From Nectonema munidae (Eukaryota > Nematomorpha > Nectonematoida > Nectonematidae), in NCBI GenBank assembly GCA_030549495.1, contig JAUIRK010001049.1, positions 1 through 64,000 of the forward strand: DNA of 64,000 bases, in the 5' to 3' direction. The translations under genes and the position numbers were made by a program. Under the pieces are notes generated by a model. That model was given only the letters and a program-made list of their open reading frames with translations, made no database searches and was not told the DNA's origin. This document shows positions 34,191-47,200 of the stretch, piece by piece. The stretch's first letter is position 1, and each line of letters begins with the position of its first letter.

Positions 34191-35718
34191 GATTTATAAG
34201 AAACTACGAAGTTTTAGAACGGATTATAAAGTTCTGCAAAAATAATAAAGAAAGAAAAAATTATTTTTTGAATAAAATATATTATAATAATATATATTAT
34301 AATAATGGAATGATAGCGAGAAAAATAACACAAATACTTGTTCACTTAATAAAAATAATATTTTCTGCTTAGAGCGAGTAAATTTAAGACAAACAAAACC
34401 AGTGTTACTCGTTGTTTATTTTGAAATATAATAGATATAAATATAATTTATGTCTATAATAAAGAGATTTACAATAAAAAATGTAAACACAATATTATAA
34501 ATTATTTTAATTAATTTGGAAACTAATCATATTTTAATTCATAAAAAATTGAGTTCACTAAAATTTGGCTTTGATTTTCGTTGATTTTTATTTCTCTCAT
34601 TATTTCAAATTAACTATAAAAATCAAGAAATTTTTTTAAGGAGACTTGTATCGAATTAAGAAGAAAGTAGGCTTAATGGGGGATCGAACCCAAGATTATA
34701 ATATATTCATATTAAAAAGAGGAGGCCATAAAGACCACAATGTTCGATTTCTTCAAGAAGGTTTGAAGTTAATCCTCTATCAAAACTGAATGTCTTTTTT
34801 TAGTGTAAATAGTTACCAAACGGCTTTTTATTGCCAAAATGTCAGGAGTGAGATGCGTTCCAGTCATGATTTCGGTAATGCGTTGGTTTAGGCACCGTAG
34901 CTGAATCTCACAAATGAAGAGGATTTTCATCCCCATGCTTAAATTTAAAAAAAGCGCAAAAGACAAATAAAGTAAATAAAAAAAAATCCTTAATGATATA
35001 CTACAAATGCAACTTTGTTAGATGTTTTATAGAATTTAATATTATATTTATCTCATTATACTTTGAAATTAAAAATAGCCGCTGACCTGTGTATTGCGGA
35101 CATCTGTAATAGTGGTCACTTTTGTCGTTTTCCAAGGGTGGCAGCTATGGACAGTTAATTTTATCTAAAATCTTATGGATTTGTTAATCTCAATAATTTT
35201 TGTAAAAATTTTATATTCAAACAATAAGATTTTTTTTTAATTTTTTTATACTATCAGTTTAACAGTTGAAAGTCAGGAGTTCGATCGCCAAGGCTCCCAA
35301 CTCTTAAAAATAAATTCATAAAAAAATATGATTAACCATCTTAAGCATAATGCGAGCATATAGCCTTATGGCTGAAAGTGCTTTGATATCTCCAAACAAC
35401 CAACCATATTTTAAAAACTTTTCCTATTTTCAACACTCTAACTTACTTCTAACTTATTTTAAATATTATTTTAAGTCGGAGATGTTAAAAATAATGTGTT
35501 ATAATGAGTTTTTTGTTTCTAATTCTGTATTTGTTTTAGATATTCCAGGTTATCTGAAATCTGAGATGAACTCTAAAGCTGAAAGGTAAGTTCTTTTTGA
35601 AAATATATATATTTTATATTATAATCAGTTTGAAAAATATAAAAAGGAAAAGAAACAATCACAAGAATCAGTTATATACATTAGCTACATGTGTAGCTAT
35701 TTTTTGAAATTTTTTGTG
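34191..35718. other. MLF upstream region and intergenic
   Basis: The MLF promoter should lie at the left edge. AT palindromes (AATATATTATAATAATATAT near 34,277) follow. A decayed SINE piece is at 34641-34698. A 46-bp exon-like stretch at 35540-35585 is discussed in the findings. Confidence 0.4.
34641..34698 (-). repeat. decayed SINE fragment
   Basis: Only the middle of the family is left on the minus strand: GGGTTCGATCCCCCATTAAG then CCTACTTTCTT and TCGATACAAG. Confidence 0.55.
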
Positions 35719-35917
35719 TTGGGGCATTTTTTCCTACTTTTTAATTGGGGGAATTTTTTCTGCGCAACATATTCGATATGCAAATTTAATTAAAATATTT
35801 TCGCTGGAAGTATAGTATTTAAATTCACCAATTTTGTAAAAAAATATATAAAGTAGTCTTATAAATTTAGGACTTTAGGAACTTCGCCCCCGATAATTTT
35901 GAGGAGGTGCGCCCCTG
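35719..35917 (-). mobile_element. hAT-like repeat A, inverted copy
   Basis: On the minus strand it begins CAGGGGCGCACCTCCTCAAA and follows the copy at 38,983 through CTTCCAGCGAAAATATTTTA and CATATCGAATATG. The CAGGGGCG start is of hAT type. No coding sequence and no clear second end. Confidence 0.65.
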
Positions 35918-37472
35918 TGTTGATTATACCAAAAACGAATACCTGTGCCAAAAAACCTGGATGTAAAGCTATCAAGTCGATTATGACAAGAAGTTTAAAT
36001 AAAAATATTTTAAATTGATTTCACATATCAAGGACAGAGTAGCGAACAAAAATGTTAGTTTTAAATATCTTTGACGGGAAAGTACAAAAATATTTTATGA
36101 AGTATAATACTAATTTATATATATTAATTATATTATACTTCATCTCATTATTCTGCCGATTTGATTGATCCATTCAAATGTAATATTAACAGCCGGGGAT
36201 CCAATATTTAAAAAGCGGGGGTAGATAAAAACAATATTTTAGAAATCGTATTTTGCCTAGTAATTTTTTGAAATTAATTGGTCTCTTTGCAATTTATGCT
36301 ACTCTTAAAATATTTCAGATCATCAAATCTAATAATAATGTCAAAAAAATATAAAAAACGATTTTATATGAGATGGGGGCAAATCTGACTTGCTTCAAAA
36401 AAAGAAGAGAGTTCTACTGTGAAAAACGTTTAAACCAACGTTATCTAATCACATAACTAAATTAACTTTAAATTAATTTAACAAACCTGAAAAATTCGTC
36501 GACAATTTAAAAAAAATGATGATAAAATCGTAATTTAATGAAAAAAATATCAAGAAAATAATTTTAGTAAAATATAAGTAAATTGCACATATTTATTTCA
36601 AAACTTTTAATGTTATTAGCAAGTTAAAGAAAATGATTTTCAAATTTCGCGTTCAACATGTTTTATCTTCTTGAGTTTAATCCTAAATAAAACAAGAAAT
36701 ATAAATATTGCATATAATACTTAATAACTAATAAATGTTTCAAGCAAATTTAACAGTTATCGTAACTCTAGAAAAATTTATGAGAAATTTATTTAAAATT
36801 GAGATTGAGCTAATTAAGTAGAATTATGTGAAAATTTTTTTGTGTTGCATATGAAAATATAAAACATGGCATCATTTGAAGAATTATAAAAATCTATTAA
36901 GAAATTATATAAGATGAACGATAGAAATCAAATATAAATTTTTCAAAAAGAAAAAATAAAACTTACCAAAAAATAAGGGAAAAAGAGTCTTAAACATAAA
37001 AATGTATTGAAAAACTATAAATTCTATGGAGGAACTAAATTTTAGTTTGGGGATTTAAAAATGGTGGAGGGGGATTTAAAAATAAAAATTATAAAACGGT
37101 GTACATTTTAATCGGCCATTTTGGTGTACATTTTATACTGACCCGGTTTTTTCAACGAATATCTTTTAATATCGAGTATTTTACCAATATTTACATTTGA
37201 ATATAAATTGAAATTCGTAAATTTTAAGATGACATATATTTTTTAATTTTTTTTATAGTATTTAAAAAATCAAAAAAAGTTTTATCAATTTAAAATAATT
37301 TTTTTTATTCGTTATGTTTCAAATCCAGTTTTTCATATTTGTAAAGGGCGGAATCAATTAAAATGGAGTTTTTAGATAAAAAAAAATAAGAAAAGTTTAA
37401 TATATTTTTTTAATTGTTTTTATATGAATTTATTATCAATTTTTGAATATATATATGCGCTTAGCGCGTGTG
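35918..37472. other. intergenic, very AT-rich
   Basis: No exon, repeat or RNA gene that I can support. Confidence 0.4.
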
Positions 37473-37540
37473 TTTTTATTCGTGGGTTTACTTGCGCGCG
37501 CGTGTTTTTATTCGTGGGTTTGCTTGCGCGCGCGTGTTTT
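37473..37540. repeat. 32-bp tandem repeat with alternating CG tracts
   Basis: Two full units and the start of a third, spaced exactly 32 bp, each TTTTTATTCGTGGGTTTGCT followed by TGCGCGCGCGTG. Alternating purine-pyrimidine CG runs of this type can adopt Z-DNA. Confidence 0.85.
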
Positions 37541-37840
37541 AATGACACTCTTATTTTTCCTATATTTTGATTTTATTTGCTTTATATTGTTAGTATAAGC
37601 TTGTCAAAAATTAATTGGTTATTTCATTTCAATTTGTAAATTCCAAATTTTTTTAGAGTGGCCCGGCCTCAAGTGCCCATTACATGGCTGCTCGTGACCC
37701 ATGAAAATATTTTATGTTTGATGAAGCAAATCTAAAAAATTATCTATTTCTTTTAATTATCTCAAAATCGTAATAAAAATCAGTTAATAATTTTTTGTTT
37801 TGTTGTTCTCTAAGGGTGTTTTACTCAAAAAGACAGATTG

Positions 37841-37909
37841 CGCGGCTTGTATCTAACTATGAGGAAAGTTGGATCGAAACCGAGTATCTAACCAACCACT
37901 CACGCCCCC
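37841..37909 (-). repeat. SINE fragment
   Basis: Minus strand: GGGGGCGTGAGTGGTTGGTT, then GGTTTCGATCC, CTTTCCTCATAG and TACAAGCCGCG. Part of the tRNA-like middle is deleted compared with 16927-17060. Confidence 0.65.
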
Positions 37910-40250
37910 ACATTTGCAATTCTTTGTAAGACATGATGGGCTTCAGGTCTCATGATTACATTATTATTTATAAATAATTTAAAAGACGAGATAGTTGAGA
38001 GGGAACTCTTTTTGCGTTTCCAAAATTCAATCTTATTCGTTGATATACAATTTATTGGTATTAAAATTGCGAAATTTCTTTTGTTTAACCGTAGCGTAGA
38101 TAACGGTTTGGCAACCAACATATAAAATGAACATATGCTTTTCAAACTCGCAATAACTGAAATTTATTTTATTTTCAAAATGCACGCATTCTAATGTAAT
38201 TAAAGTTTTTTCAAATCATAAATAATTTTCCGAAATTAAAATAAATCCTCAAAATAGGAATGCCCTTTCAATAGTCTTTGTTTAAATTGGGCGCGTTGAT
38301 TGATTTTAACATATCATGATTTGTATCCCGCTAACATAGAACTAATTTCAAAAAATGGGGGTTTACAGCGTCACCCCTTATAAACAAAGATTTGAATATT
38401 TTCTCATCTTGAAATATAGTTAAAACAAAATCATTGTTTATTTTTTGACTATGCAGAGACTTGCTCGCTATTCTATAACATGTCTTACTGATGATTATAT
38501 TACACCCATACTGAATATTTATGCAAAAATTGCATCTACATTGTTGTTGCTGTTTTTAGTTTGTATCTTGTTTGATGCATCCACGTTTATGTTCTTTACC
38601 GTCACCTCACCTATAAAACGCATTTTTCGTTGTGTACTATTTATCAACAGTATTCACAGACTAAATTTAAGTCAATTCTTATGATGCTTATAACTTTTGC
38701 ATTTCTTAACCAATTTAAGCATATCTGAAAAAAGTTACTAGTGTTGGAGAAGTATAAAACTTTCAACAAGTAATTATCCTAAGATTTTTCAATAATTATA
38801 GTCCTTAAAATGTAAGAATGAATATTTTAGTATTAATACTGCAAAAACAACAAAATCAGAAACTTAAAAATAGAAACTCTAAAAATGAAAAAAAAAATTA
38901 TAAATTTATAATAAAGAAAACACTACTATAGTAAGTTTTTAATCTCTGCATAGACAAAAAAATTGTATTAAAAGTTTAGAATCAGGGGCGCACATCCTCA
39001 AAATTATTGGGGGGGGGCGAAAATTTTTTATTGCAATTTTCAAAATTAGTGGTCTGGAAATACCACGGGAGACCAAATATTCCAGCAATCCTTTAAAATA
39101 GAGTGTATTCAGCGCATAACTAAAGTCCTAAATTTATAAGACTACTTTATATTTTTTTTTACAAAATTGGTGAATTTAAATACTATACTTCCAGCGAAAA
39201 TATTTTAATTAAATTTGCATATCGAATATGGTGCGCAGAAAAAATGCTCCCAATTAAAAAATAGGAAAAAATACCCAAATTTAAAATTAGGAAAAAATGC
39301 TCCAACAAAAAATTTCAAAAAATTATTAATTAAAATTAAAAAAAATTTTTTTTAAAAAGATATGTCAAATAAAATTTTTTGTAAAAAAAAACAAAAAGTC
39401 AACTTTTCATCTAAAACATTTAAAATTTAATTAAAGTAAACTAAAAAACAGCATACAACAATTTTTTAAATACAAAATTTTTAAAATAGCAAATATTTTT
39501 GGACTTTGTGTGTATTAGAACACTTTCTAAATATATTTTGTGTTTTAACTGATTTTAAGAACACATTCCCACAAATCTGCACTTTGCTATTGTTTTCAAG
39601 AACTATAAAGAAAAAAACCCTATAGATTAAGAAATTTTAGAAATTTAGCCTTTCAAAACGGTACCAAATAAAAATATTTATATAATTTAAAAAAATCCTA
39701 AAAATCAGGCATTTTTTCCTACTTTTTAATTGGGGGCATTTTTACATACAACCATCGAATATACACTAGTTGAAAAAATCCAAAATTGTTAGGGGGTGGA
39801 ATAGGCTTTTCATTTGAAAAATGAAGTAGTCTACCAGGCACATTACAGGAATTGATTAAAGGATATTTGATTCATAGAGAAAACAAATAACTGAAGGTTG
39901 GATAGTTTTATATGAGTGAATGTAGTCTAAAGACAAAGAGTCTACTAGACACCCTGGGATGTTTATATGAAAAAATGTGATTGATTCAGGGGCAGGGGTA
40001 TAAAATGAAGTTATAATTGTGCAAACAAAAAATTAAGATCGCATTATTTCATTTTACTCAGCATCATTCAAAAATAGTTTAAAAGCTAAATTGATACAAG
40101 CTACAAAAATCTACAAAAAGTATAATAACTTTTAAGGAAAAAAAGTCTATCAGAAAAAGTTATAGAGCTTCAACAAAAACTAAAAAATTTTAGAGCATAA
40201 CTTAAGTTTTTTTAAAACTCATTTGGTGTATCCCCTACAGCAAACTCTAT

Positions 40251-40390
40251 GGGTGGCATGGAAGGTTGGTTGAGATGATGGACATAACACGGAAGCCTCT
40301 GGATTCGATTCCTCATCGATACGAATTTGTTCATAGTTTGACATAAGCGGTACATCAGTGTCTGGTCAATGAAAATACATCCGCTGCACC
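40251..40390 (+). repeat. tRNA-derived SINE inside the long repeat
   Basis: GGGTGGCATGGAAGGTTGGT, B-box-like GATTCGATTCC, then TTCATAGTTTGACATAAGCG and GTACATCAGTGTC. Divergent subfamily compared with the 16.9 kb copy. Confidence 0.65.
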
Positions 40391-40718
40391 TTACCTTTTA
40401 CTCAAAATTGAAAAATTTGCTACATAATTAACATAAGAGAGAAAGGAAATAAAATAAACTAATAAAGCAATTTTTACTATTTTAAAATGGAACCTTCTGT
40501 TCTCAAAATAATTTCAAAATAATAGGAGGCATAAAGAAAGGTCGACAGACATTTCGCCCCATAGACAATTTGCCCCCTGGACAAATTGTCTCATAGGCTA
40601 TTTGTTTCATCCATCTTTGCTTATTATATGTGTAAAATTATTAAAAAAATTTATATTCTTGTTTATTTTATCTCTATTAAATTATTTCAAATTAATCATT
40701 TTATCTCTTAATTTTTTA

Positions 40719-40864
40719 GAATTGTCCATGAGACAAAATGTCTTATGAAAAAAACGGGGCGAATTGTCCATGAAACAAAATGTCTTATGAAAATAATGGG
40801 GCGAATTGTCCATGGGACGAACTGTCTTATGAAAATAATGGTGCGAAATGTCCGAGGACCAAAC
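40719..40864. repeat. 42-bp tandem repeat, 3.5 units
   Basis: Units start at 40719, 40761 and 40803 with GAATTGTCCATG-GACAAAAT and end CGGGGC or TGGGGC; a partial fourth ends near 40864. The unit is 14 codons, so the minus strand keeps a repeated MDNSP-(H/R)-(Y/F)-FHKTFC frame. Related inverted phrases (CATTTCGCCCCATAGACAAT, CCTGGACAAATTGTC) lie just upstream at about 40,548-40,590. Confidence 0.85.
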
Positions 40865-41325
40865 TAACATAAATCAAAGTATACGAGAAAAGAAAATCAT
40901 TGAGTTTTTTTTTGAATATTTCTGTCTACAAATAAAATTCTGACAGCTGTCATAAATAGATCAAATACATTTTTAACAACTGAAACATTTTGTTTCGATA
41001 TTATATTTTTATAATAATCAAAAAATTTTCTTAAAAAAAAGATTTAATTAATTATGTACAGTGTTAGTTATAAAATTTAACAATCGAACATTATAAAAAA
41101 TATCTCTGCTCAAATTTTAAGCAAATAGAGTATTCTTGCTTTTAAACTGAATAGATAATCAAAATATTCATTCCCAAATAACTATTGAAAAAAATTTCTT
41201 GACTAGAAAAAATTAAAGTTTTTAAATGTTACAAAATGTAGCAAACGTAGTGATAAAGATTAAGTGACTTTTGTTGAAAAAAATTCTTAGCGCGAGTCTA
41301 ACAATATTCATTGATATAAAATTTC

Positions 41326-44212
41326 AGATTAAAATTTCAGTTCCTAAAAAGACATGCTTGTTAATTAATTTAAATTTATTTGGAAATTTCATTTACTTAA
41401 AACTTTTTCTTTTGTTTCTCTTTAGTTCAACCTTAAAAAGGTTTCGGGAAGATTTCATCTAGCATTTTACACGTATAAGATGAATATGAATAATCATATC
41501 TTCGTAAATATTAGAAATACCATGAATTAAGATTCCGTGAGTGCTATTTGTATGGAGAATTTGTTGATATAGTGTATTTGGAATGTAATATATGAAACTG
41601 ATCTTCAAATCTATTTAGATTTAACTTTTCATATGATTATTGCCTGTAAGCTAAAATGAATCATCTGGAACCCTAATTTTATCTTCAGCTGTTAAATTGG
41701 GTTTGTTTAAATAAAAAAAGCATACAATATTTGTGCTTAGATCGATCACAGTGAGTATTTTTAATTACATAAAGTTTTTTTTATAACATTTGTATTTTGA
41801 GGTTCTGTAAGGATGTCAAGGTTTGTGTAATTTTTTTTGATTTTCTTAAACTCAGCTTTCTGTCAAATGTTAGTATGTTCACAAAACCTCTGCAATGTGA
41901 ACTTTTATCCTTTCTATGAAGACGATTCAGCTCGTTACTAGACATGCCAAGCGAAGAGTCTTTCTTTGCTTCATTTATTTTGTAAGGCGGTCTTTTTGCG
42001 TCGCTCTCTTTGGCAACTTTGAAGTGACCTTGTCGTTTACTCTACACAAAATAAATGTTCAAAAAAACTCAAGGAACAATAAATACGGAAGGAATGTCTT
42101 CATTTTTAAAGTTATTCGTCAGGTTACACAATTTTGTTGAAGCAAGAAATACTTAATTAATATTGACAGTACAAATAAGCCCCGAAAAGATGTTAAAAAC
42201 TTAAACAAATACCAATAGAATTTCCACATTCGAAAATTTTAGGGACTAGGCCTTCCAGAAACAAAAACAGTGTGAATCTTTTCCGAAACTGTTCCAAGAT
42301 AAGCGAAAACCCGCTCTTCAAACATCATTGTAACTTCTAACATGCACTTTTATTTTAGGTAAAAATATCGAATAAAAAATCTTATCAATAAATCCCAAAG
42401 CAATTAGAGCAACAATATGAATGAATATTTTTAGAGCATTTTTGCATTTCCTAGTTGTGGATTGATCTTCTCTTCACATTAATTTGAAGAGTTTGTTATT
42501 TTACTTCCATCGCTTCTTCACTGAGAGATAAAGCCAACTTCTTTATCAAAAAAATAAAAAAGAATATATTTAAATATTTAAAATATAAATAACTTTAAAA
42601 AATATAATTTCATAGCTTATAATGATGATAACTATGGTAAATTTTATTTTAAATCGGTGGCTGAATTTTGTTTAAAGCTTGTTGCTGAGATTTTGGAATT
42701 CCTTTATTCACAAGTTCCAAATATTGAGGACAATCTACATTATTTAATTTAAATTATAAGTTTTATTTTATCTTTACCCTCTGTCAGATTAACAAACTCA
42801 ATCGTTCACACACTTCCGCAGTAATTAGAACTTAAATAACAAAAAAGGAAGTAATTAATTTGAAGCATCTTATATGAAGACAGGAAGTAGATAGGCAGTT
42901 GAAAAAGAGTCAGTCAAACTAAATAAATTATTGAATTTCAAAGCATAATGGATCTCAATTTTAAACATTGATTTTATAAAGCCGAAGCAAAGAATATTAA
43001 GTCTCTTCTAATGTAAAAAAGCTGAAATGCTGATACGCTGCCAGTGATTGAATGTGGAAAAGAGATATTGTTCATCAAACTAAATATGTATAGTTTTGAA
43101 AAATGAATTTAAAACAACAATGCTTTCCCTATAAATCATTTAAATTAATATGCTCATTTAAGTAGTGATCAAAGATGATTCGAGGATTGTAAAAAATTAC
43201 CCGTAAGTTGGGTGCTTGAACTCAAAACATATACCATTGTGTTTGGAGTGATGAGAGGAATCCAATGGCATCTAACCATGACTACTGCCAAAAATTTCTT
43301 AAATAACAAATTTGAGGTCGTTGCTCAAATTTGGAAACAAATTCGGAATTACATGTTCGATTGTATAATAAGACATTTAAAAAAAATACGAAAAAAGTAT
43401 CATTGAAAAAAAACTTGGAAAGGAAGCTTATTGAACCCCAAAACCTTAACTTATATTCGAAGATATGCTCTCCTTACAAAAATCGAACTTCGGCTATACT
43501 ACTCCAAATCCTTATGCCACCTCTTCACTTCGTCTAAAGAAGGACCATTTCATATGCTTACAAAAAGTAAACGTATTCTTTTCATTATTTAAAATACTTG
43601 GGAAATGTCTTTTACTGCAACTTCTAAATTTTATTCGATACCGCCTCCATAACCCTCATGATAAGTATGCCACTTAAAAATCATCTTTTTTATTCTAAAA
43701 CAATTAAAAAATAAATATATAATTTTGTAAAATTAGTAAAGTGCTGAATGAAAAAAAAAGTTTCATATAAAAAGAAGTAAACAATTTTTAAACAAATATA
43801 TTCATAAGTGACACGAATTTTCGACTCCACGACCCTATATGTATTTTAAATCGATAAAGACTCCTGGAGGCGAAAATTCGTCTCTTGAAACTGTACTTTT
43901 TTGTGTAATGACCATTTTATTTCATACTCGGAAAGCAACAATACAAAGACGTATCTATGTTCAGATACATTTAAAGCATGCTACGTTTTATTTTGATAGA
44001 AAGCGTGGATTGAATAGATAGTACGAGCATTGAACAAGTCAGAGTGCTCTCATAACATTTTTTCCCAAAAACGCTTTTTGCCGTGCATCCATTAAATTTT
44101 TGCATATACACTTATGTTAATACAGCATAAATTTGTTGGATTGGATAAAGTATCATACTTTTTAATGATTGCGTTTGTATTTTAGAACTGGTTTTGTTTA
44201 AAGTGAGAGGTA
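41326..44212. other. intergenic, upstream of spindle-E
   Basis: A/T-rich with short chance frames only. An acceptor-like TGTATTTTAG at about 44,177-44,186 may begin the exon that holds the spindle-E start, which would imply a 5' untranslated exon further left. Confidence 0.4.
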
Positions 44213-47200
44213 ATGCCGAATTCGCTCAACGACATTTATTTGAACTGGTTCCGCGGTGAAACGACGATCGATCCCAAGTACCACGAATACTTTAAAGGCA
44301 TTGAAACAAAAAGTGCTCCGAAAAATGTGGGAGAAAACAATGAGAGCGTTCCTAAGAATTTGCATATGTTAACGCCCAAAACGTTCAAAACGTTCACTTC
44401 TTACAACGACTGCTTAACGAACCCGCAGACACCCGCACCCGAGTCAAGCTCCGAAAGGAGAGAAATTGTGGACTCCTTGGAGAACATCGAAGTGAACGCC
44501 GAAAACTTCGCTTTCACTCAAGAAGAGATCAGCGCACCCACAAACGTGGACAGCGTTTACAGGCGCTACGACTTCAAAGACCATGAATACGGACAGGATC
44601 TGCCGATTGTGAAGCACAAAGAAGAAATCCTTTCTGCGATCGCCGCTTACCCCGTCACGATTGTGCACGGCTCCACTGGCTGTGGCAAGAGCAGCCAAAT
44701 CCCGCAGTACATCATTGATGAGGCTGCTTCTCTTAACAAGGAATGCCGAATCATTATCACGCAACCTCGCAAGCTGGCTGCTATAGGACTCGCGCAGAGG
44801 GTGAGTCAGGAAAGGAAATGGCCTATAGGCACTTTAGTCGGCTACAAAGTCCAGCTGCACTCAAACACCTGTGATGATACGCGTATTTTTTACGTGACAA
44901 CCGGAATCCTTCTGGCACTTCTGGTTGGCTGTGGCAAAGACTTGGGCATTAGTCGGCAAACGTTCAGTCACATCATTTTGGATGAAGTTCATGAGAGGAC
45001 GCAGGAAGTTGACTTGATTTTAGCGATAATCAAAGTTTTATTGCACCAGAACAAAATTCAATCCAAAGTCATCATCATGTCTGCAACAATAGACATTCAA
45101 ATGTTCACTAATTATTTCAGCGTTAAAGTTGGTAATGAAAATTTTGATGCTAAAAGCTTACGTATCCAAGGAAACCGTTTCAACGTAGAAGAATACTTTC
45201 TAGAAGATCTAAATGCTTGTCTAGGCATCGAAGTTCCTCCTTCTGTTTTGATAAACCTTAATAAAGAAGTTTCCATACCAGATGAAATGTACGCTATAGC
45301 GGGCAAAATAATATCTTGTTTGGACATACTTGAAACCAAGTCCTCTTTGAGTAATGATCCTGAAAATTACTGTGAAGAAGCGAACAATACCAGAGATAGT
45401 GTTTTAGTTTTTCTTCCTGGTATTCTGGAAATTAAGCGCATGAAGAGGTACATGGAAGAGTACATTCGGAGTTATCAGTTGGATATATTTTTGCTATACT
45501 CTGAACTACCGATAGAAGAACAACTTAAAGTATTTAAAAAGAGTAGCTGGGGTGTTAGAAAAGTGATTCTCGCAACCAATTTAGCGGAGTCCTCAATCAC
45601 CTTGCCAGACATTAAGTATGTGATCGACTTTTGCCTGCACAAACAATTGGTAAGTGATAAGTCCACCAATTTCAATCTTTTGGAATTGGCTTGGGCCTCC
45701 AAAGTGAACTGTGTCCAGCGTAGAGGGAGAGTCGGGAGGTGCAGTTCTGGTGTTGTCTTCAAACTCATAACCTCCGCCTTTTACAAAGAAAGCATTCAGT
45801 CAATTCAGACGCCAGAAATCCTGCGTTGCTCCATGGAGTCTGTGATTCTTAAAGTCAAAAAGCTTGGACTCAAAAATCCTCTTGACATGCTCAAAGTTTT
45901 TTTGAATCCGCCAAATTTCATAGATGTTGAAAAGTCTTTGATGAAATTAAAGGAAGTGGGAGCGCTGACCCTTTTCTGTGAGGGCGAAGCGGACCCCTAT
46001 GACGGCAACCTGACTTTTTTGGGCAGGGTTGCGTGCGACCTGCCCTTGGACGTGCGTTTGACAAAGCTAATTTTGTTTGGACACTTGTTCGACTGCTTGA
46101 ACGACTGCGTCATAATCGCAGCATCTCTCTCCCTCAAGAACTTTTTTGTGAATTACTCGCGAACCGACGCCTTCTGTAGCTACCGCAGCAAAATGAAGTG
46201 GGCCAATTCCTCTTTCTGTGACTTCACCATGACTTTAAACGCCTACAAAGCGTGGAAGCACAAAAAGGAGCTCAATTCCTTTTGCCACCCGAATCCACCA
46301 GAGTCCACATGGTCCAGGAAGATGATGTTGCACGCAGACAGACTGAACGAGTGCTCCCTCCTGATTGCTGATCTGCACAATCGTCTGCGAACCTTCAACA
46401 TTTTTCTTGAAAGCGACCCTTTCGCAGAAAATAACGCTCAACCAAAAAGCGATAAGCACCTTCGCTTCAAGCTGTGCATGGCGGCTGCCTTCTATCCCCA
46501 CTTCTTTTTGCAGAGTGCCGTGGACATGAATGAAGCTTCGATGCAGTTAGAAGGTCTGAGTCCTCTTTCCTCTGTCATGCTCTCTGGGCTTCCTTCAGAG
46601 GATGCCCCGATGTACAGTCCTCAAATTGAAAAGTTTTTGCAACACATATCTCATCCTTACCCTCTCAAATATTTCTTCATTTCTGGGCGAGTTTATGTGG
46701 AATTTCCTGTTGTGAAAACGTACAACCACCATAACAGCTCTCTAGATGGCATCTCGCCCAGCATCTATGAAGCGCTTTTCCTGAAGAAGACGTCACAGCC
46801 TCTGAAGGTGCACATTTATCCCAAATCCGTTTCAACGACCTTCATGGAAAAAGTGTTAGAAGAAAACATCAAAAACAATGGTAGACTCGGTTTCAAAAAC
46901 ATTTTGGTCACTGACACCTTCTTTTACACACGCATCGATGATGCCGAGGATGAAATTGATATGTTCCAGTTTCCAGAACTAAAAAGTCACTTCATCGATT
47001 TAAAAATTTTGCATTTCGACTTTAACAAAAGTGACATCCTGTGGGTGATGGATGCGAACAAAGCAGACCAACTCGAAGAAATCGTGGCTTCTCTGAATGG
47101 GCCCTCCTTAAAGCCTTTACCCTCGTTCAAATGCAAGAAAAATGCTTTCTGCATCGCTCAGTACAACGATTTCTATTACAGAGCAAAGATAATGGAGTAC

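Larger units (their letters stand above)
38983..41325 (+). repeat. long dispersed repeat, fuller copy
   Basis: Begins with the hAT-like CAGGGGCGCACATCCTCAAA. It is collinear with 54826-55712 in four blocks: about 38,990-39,233, 39,757-40,175, the SINE part 40,263-40,360, and 41,126-41,325. The other copy lacks the stretches between. No open frame of note. Because the same SINE occupies the same place in both, the SINE insertion came before the duplication. Confidence 0.75.

Noticed and set aside
43212-43677. Overlapping plus-strand frames before spindle-E
   Set aside because: Three frames open at once over the same DNA, with residue content typical of A/T-rich chance.
44444-44764. 106-codon minus-strand frame
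   Set aside because: Antisense shadow of spindle-E.
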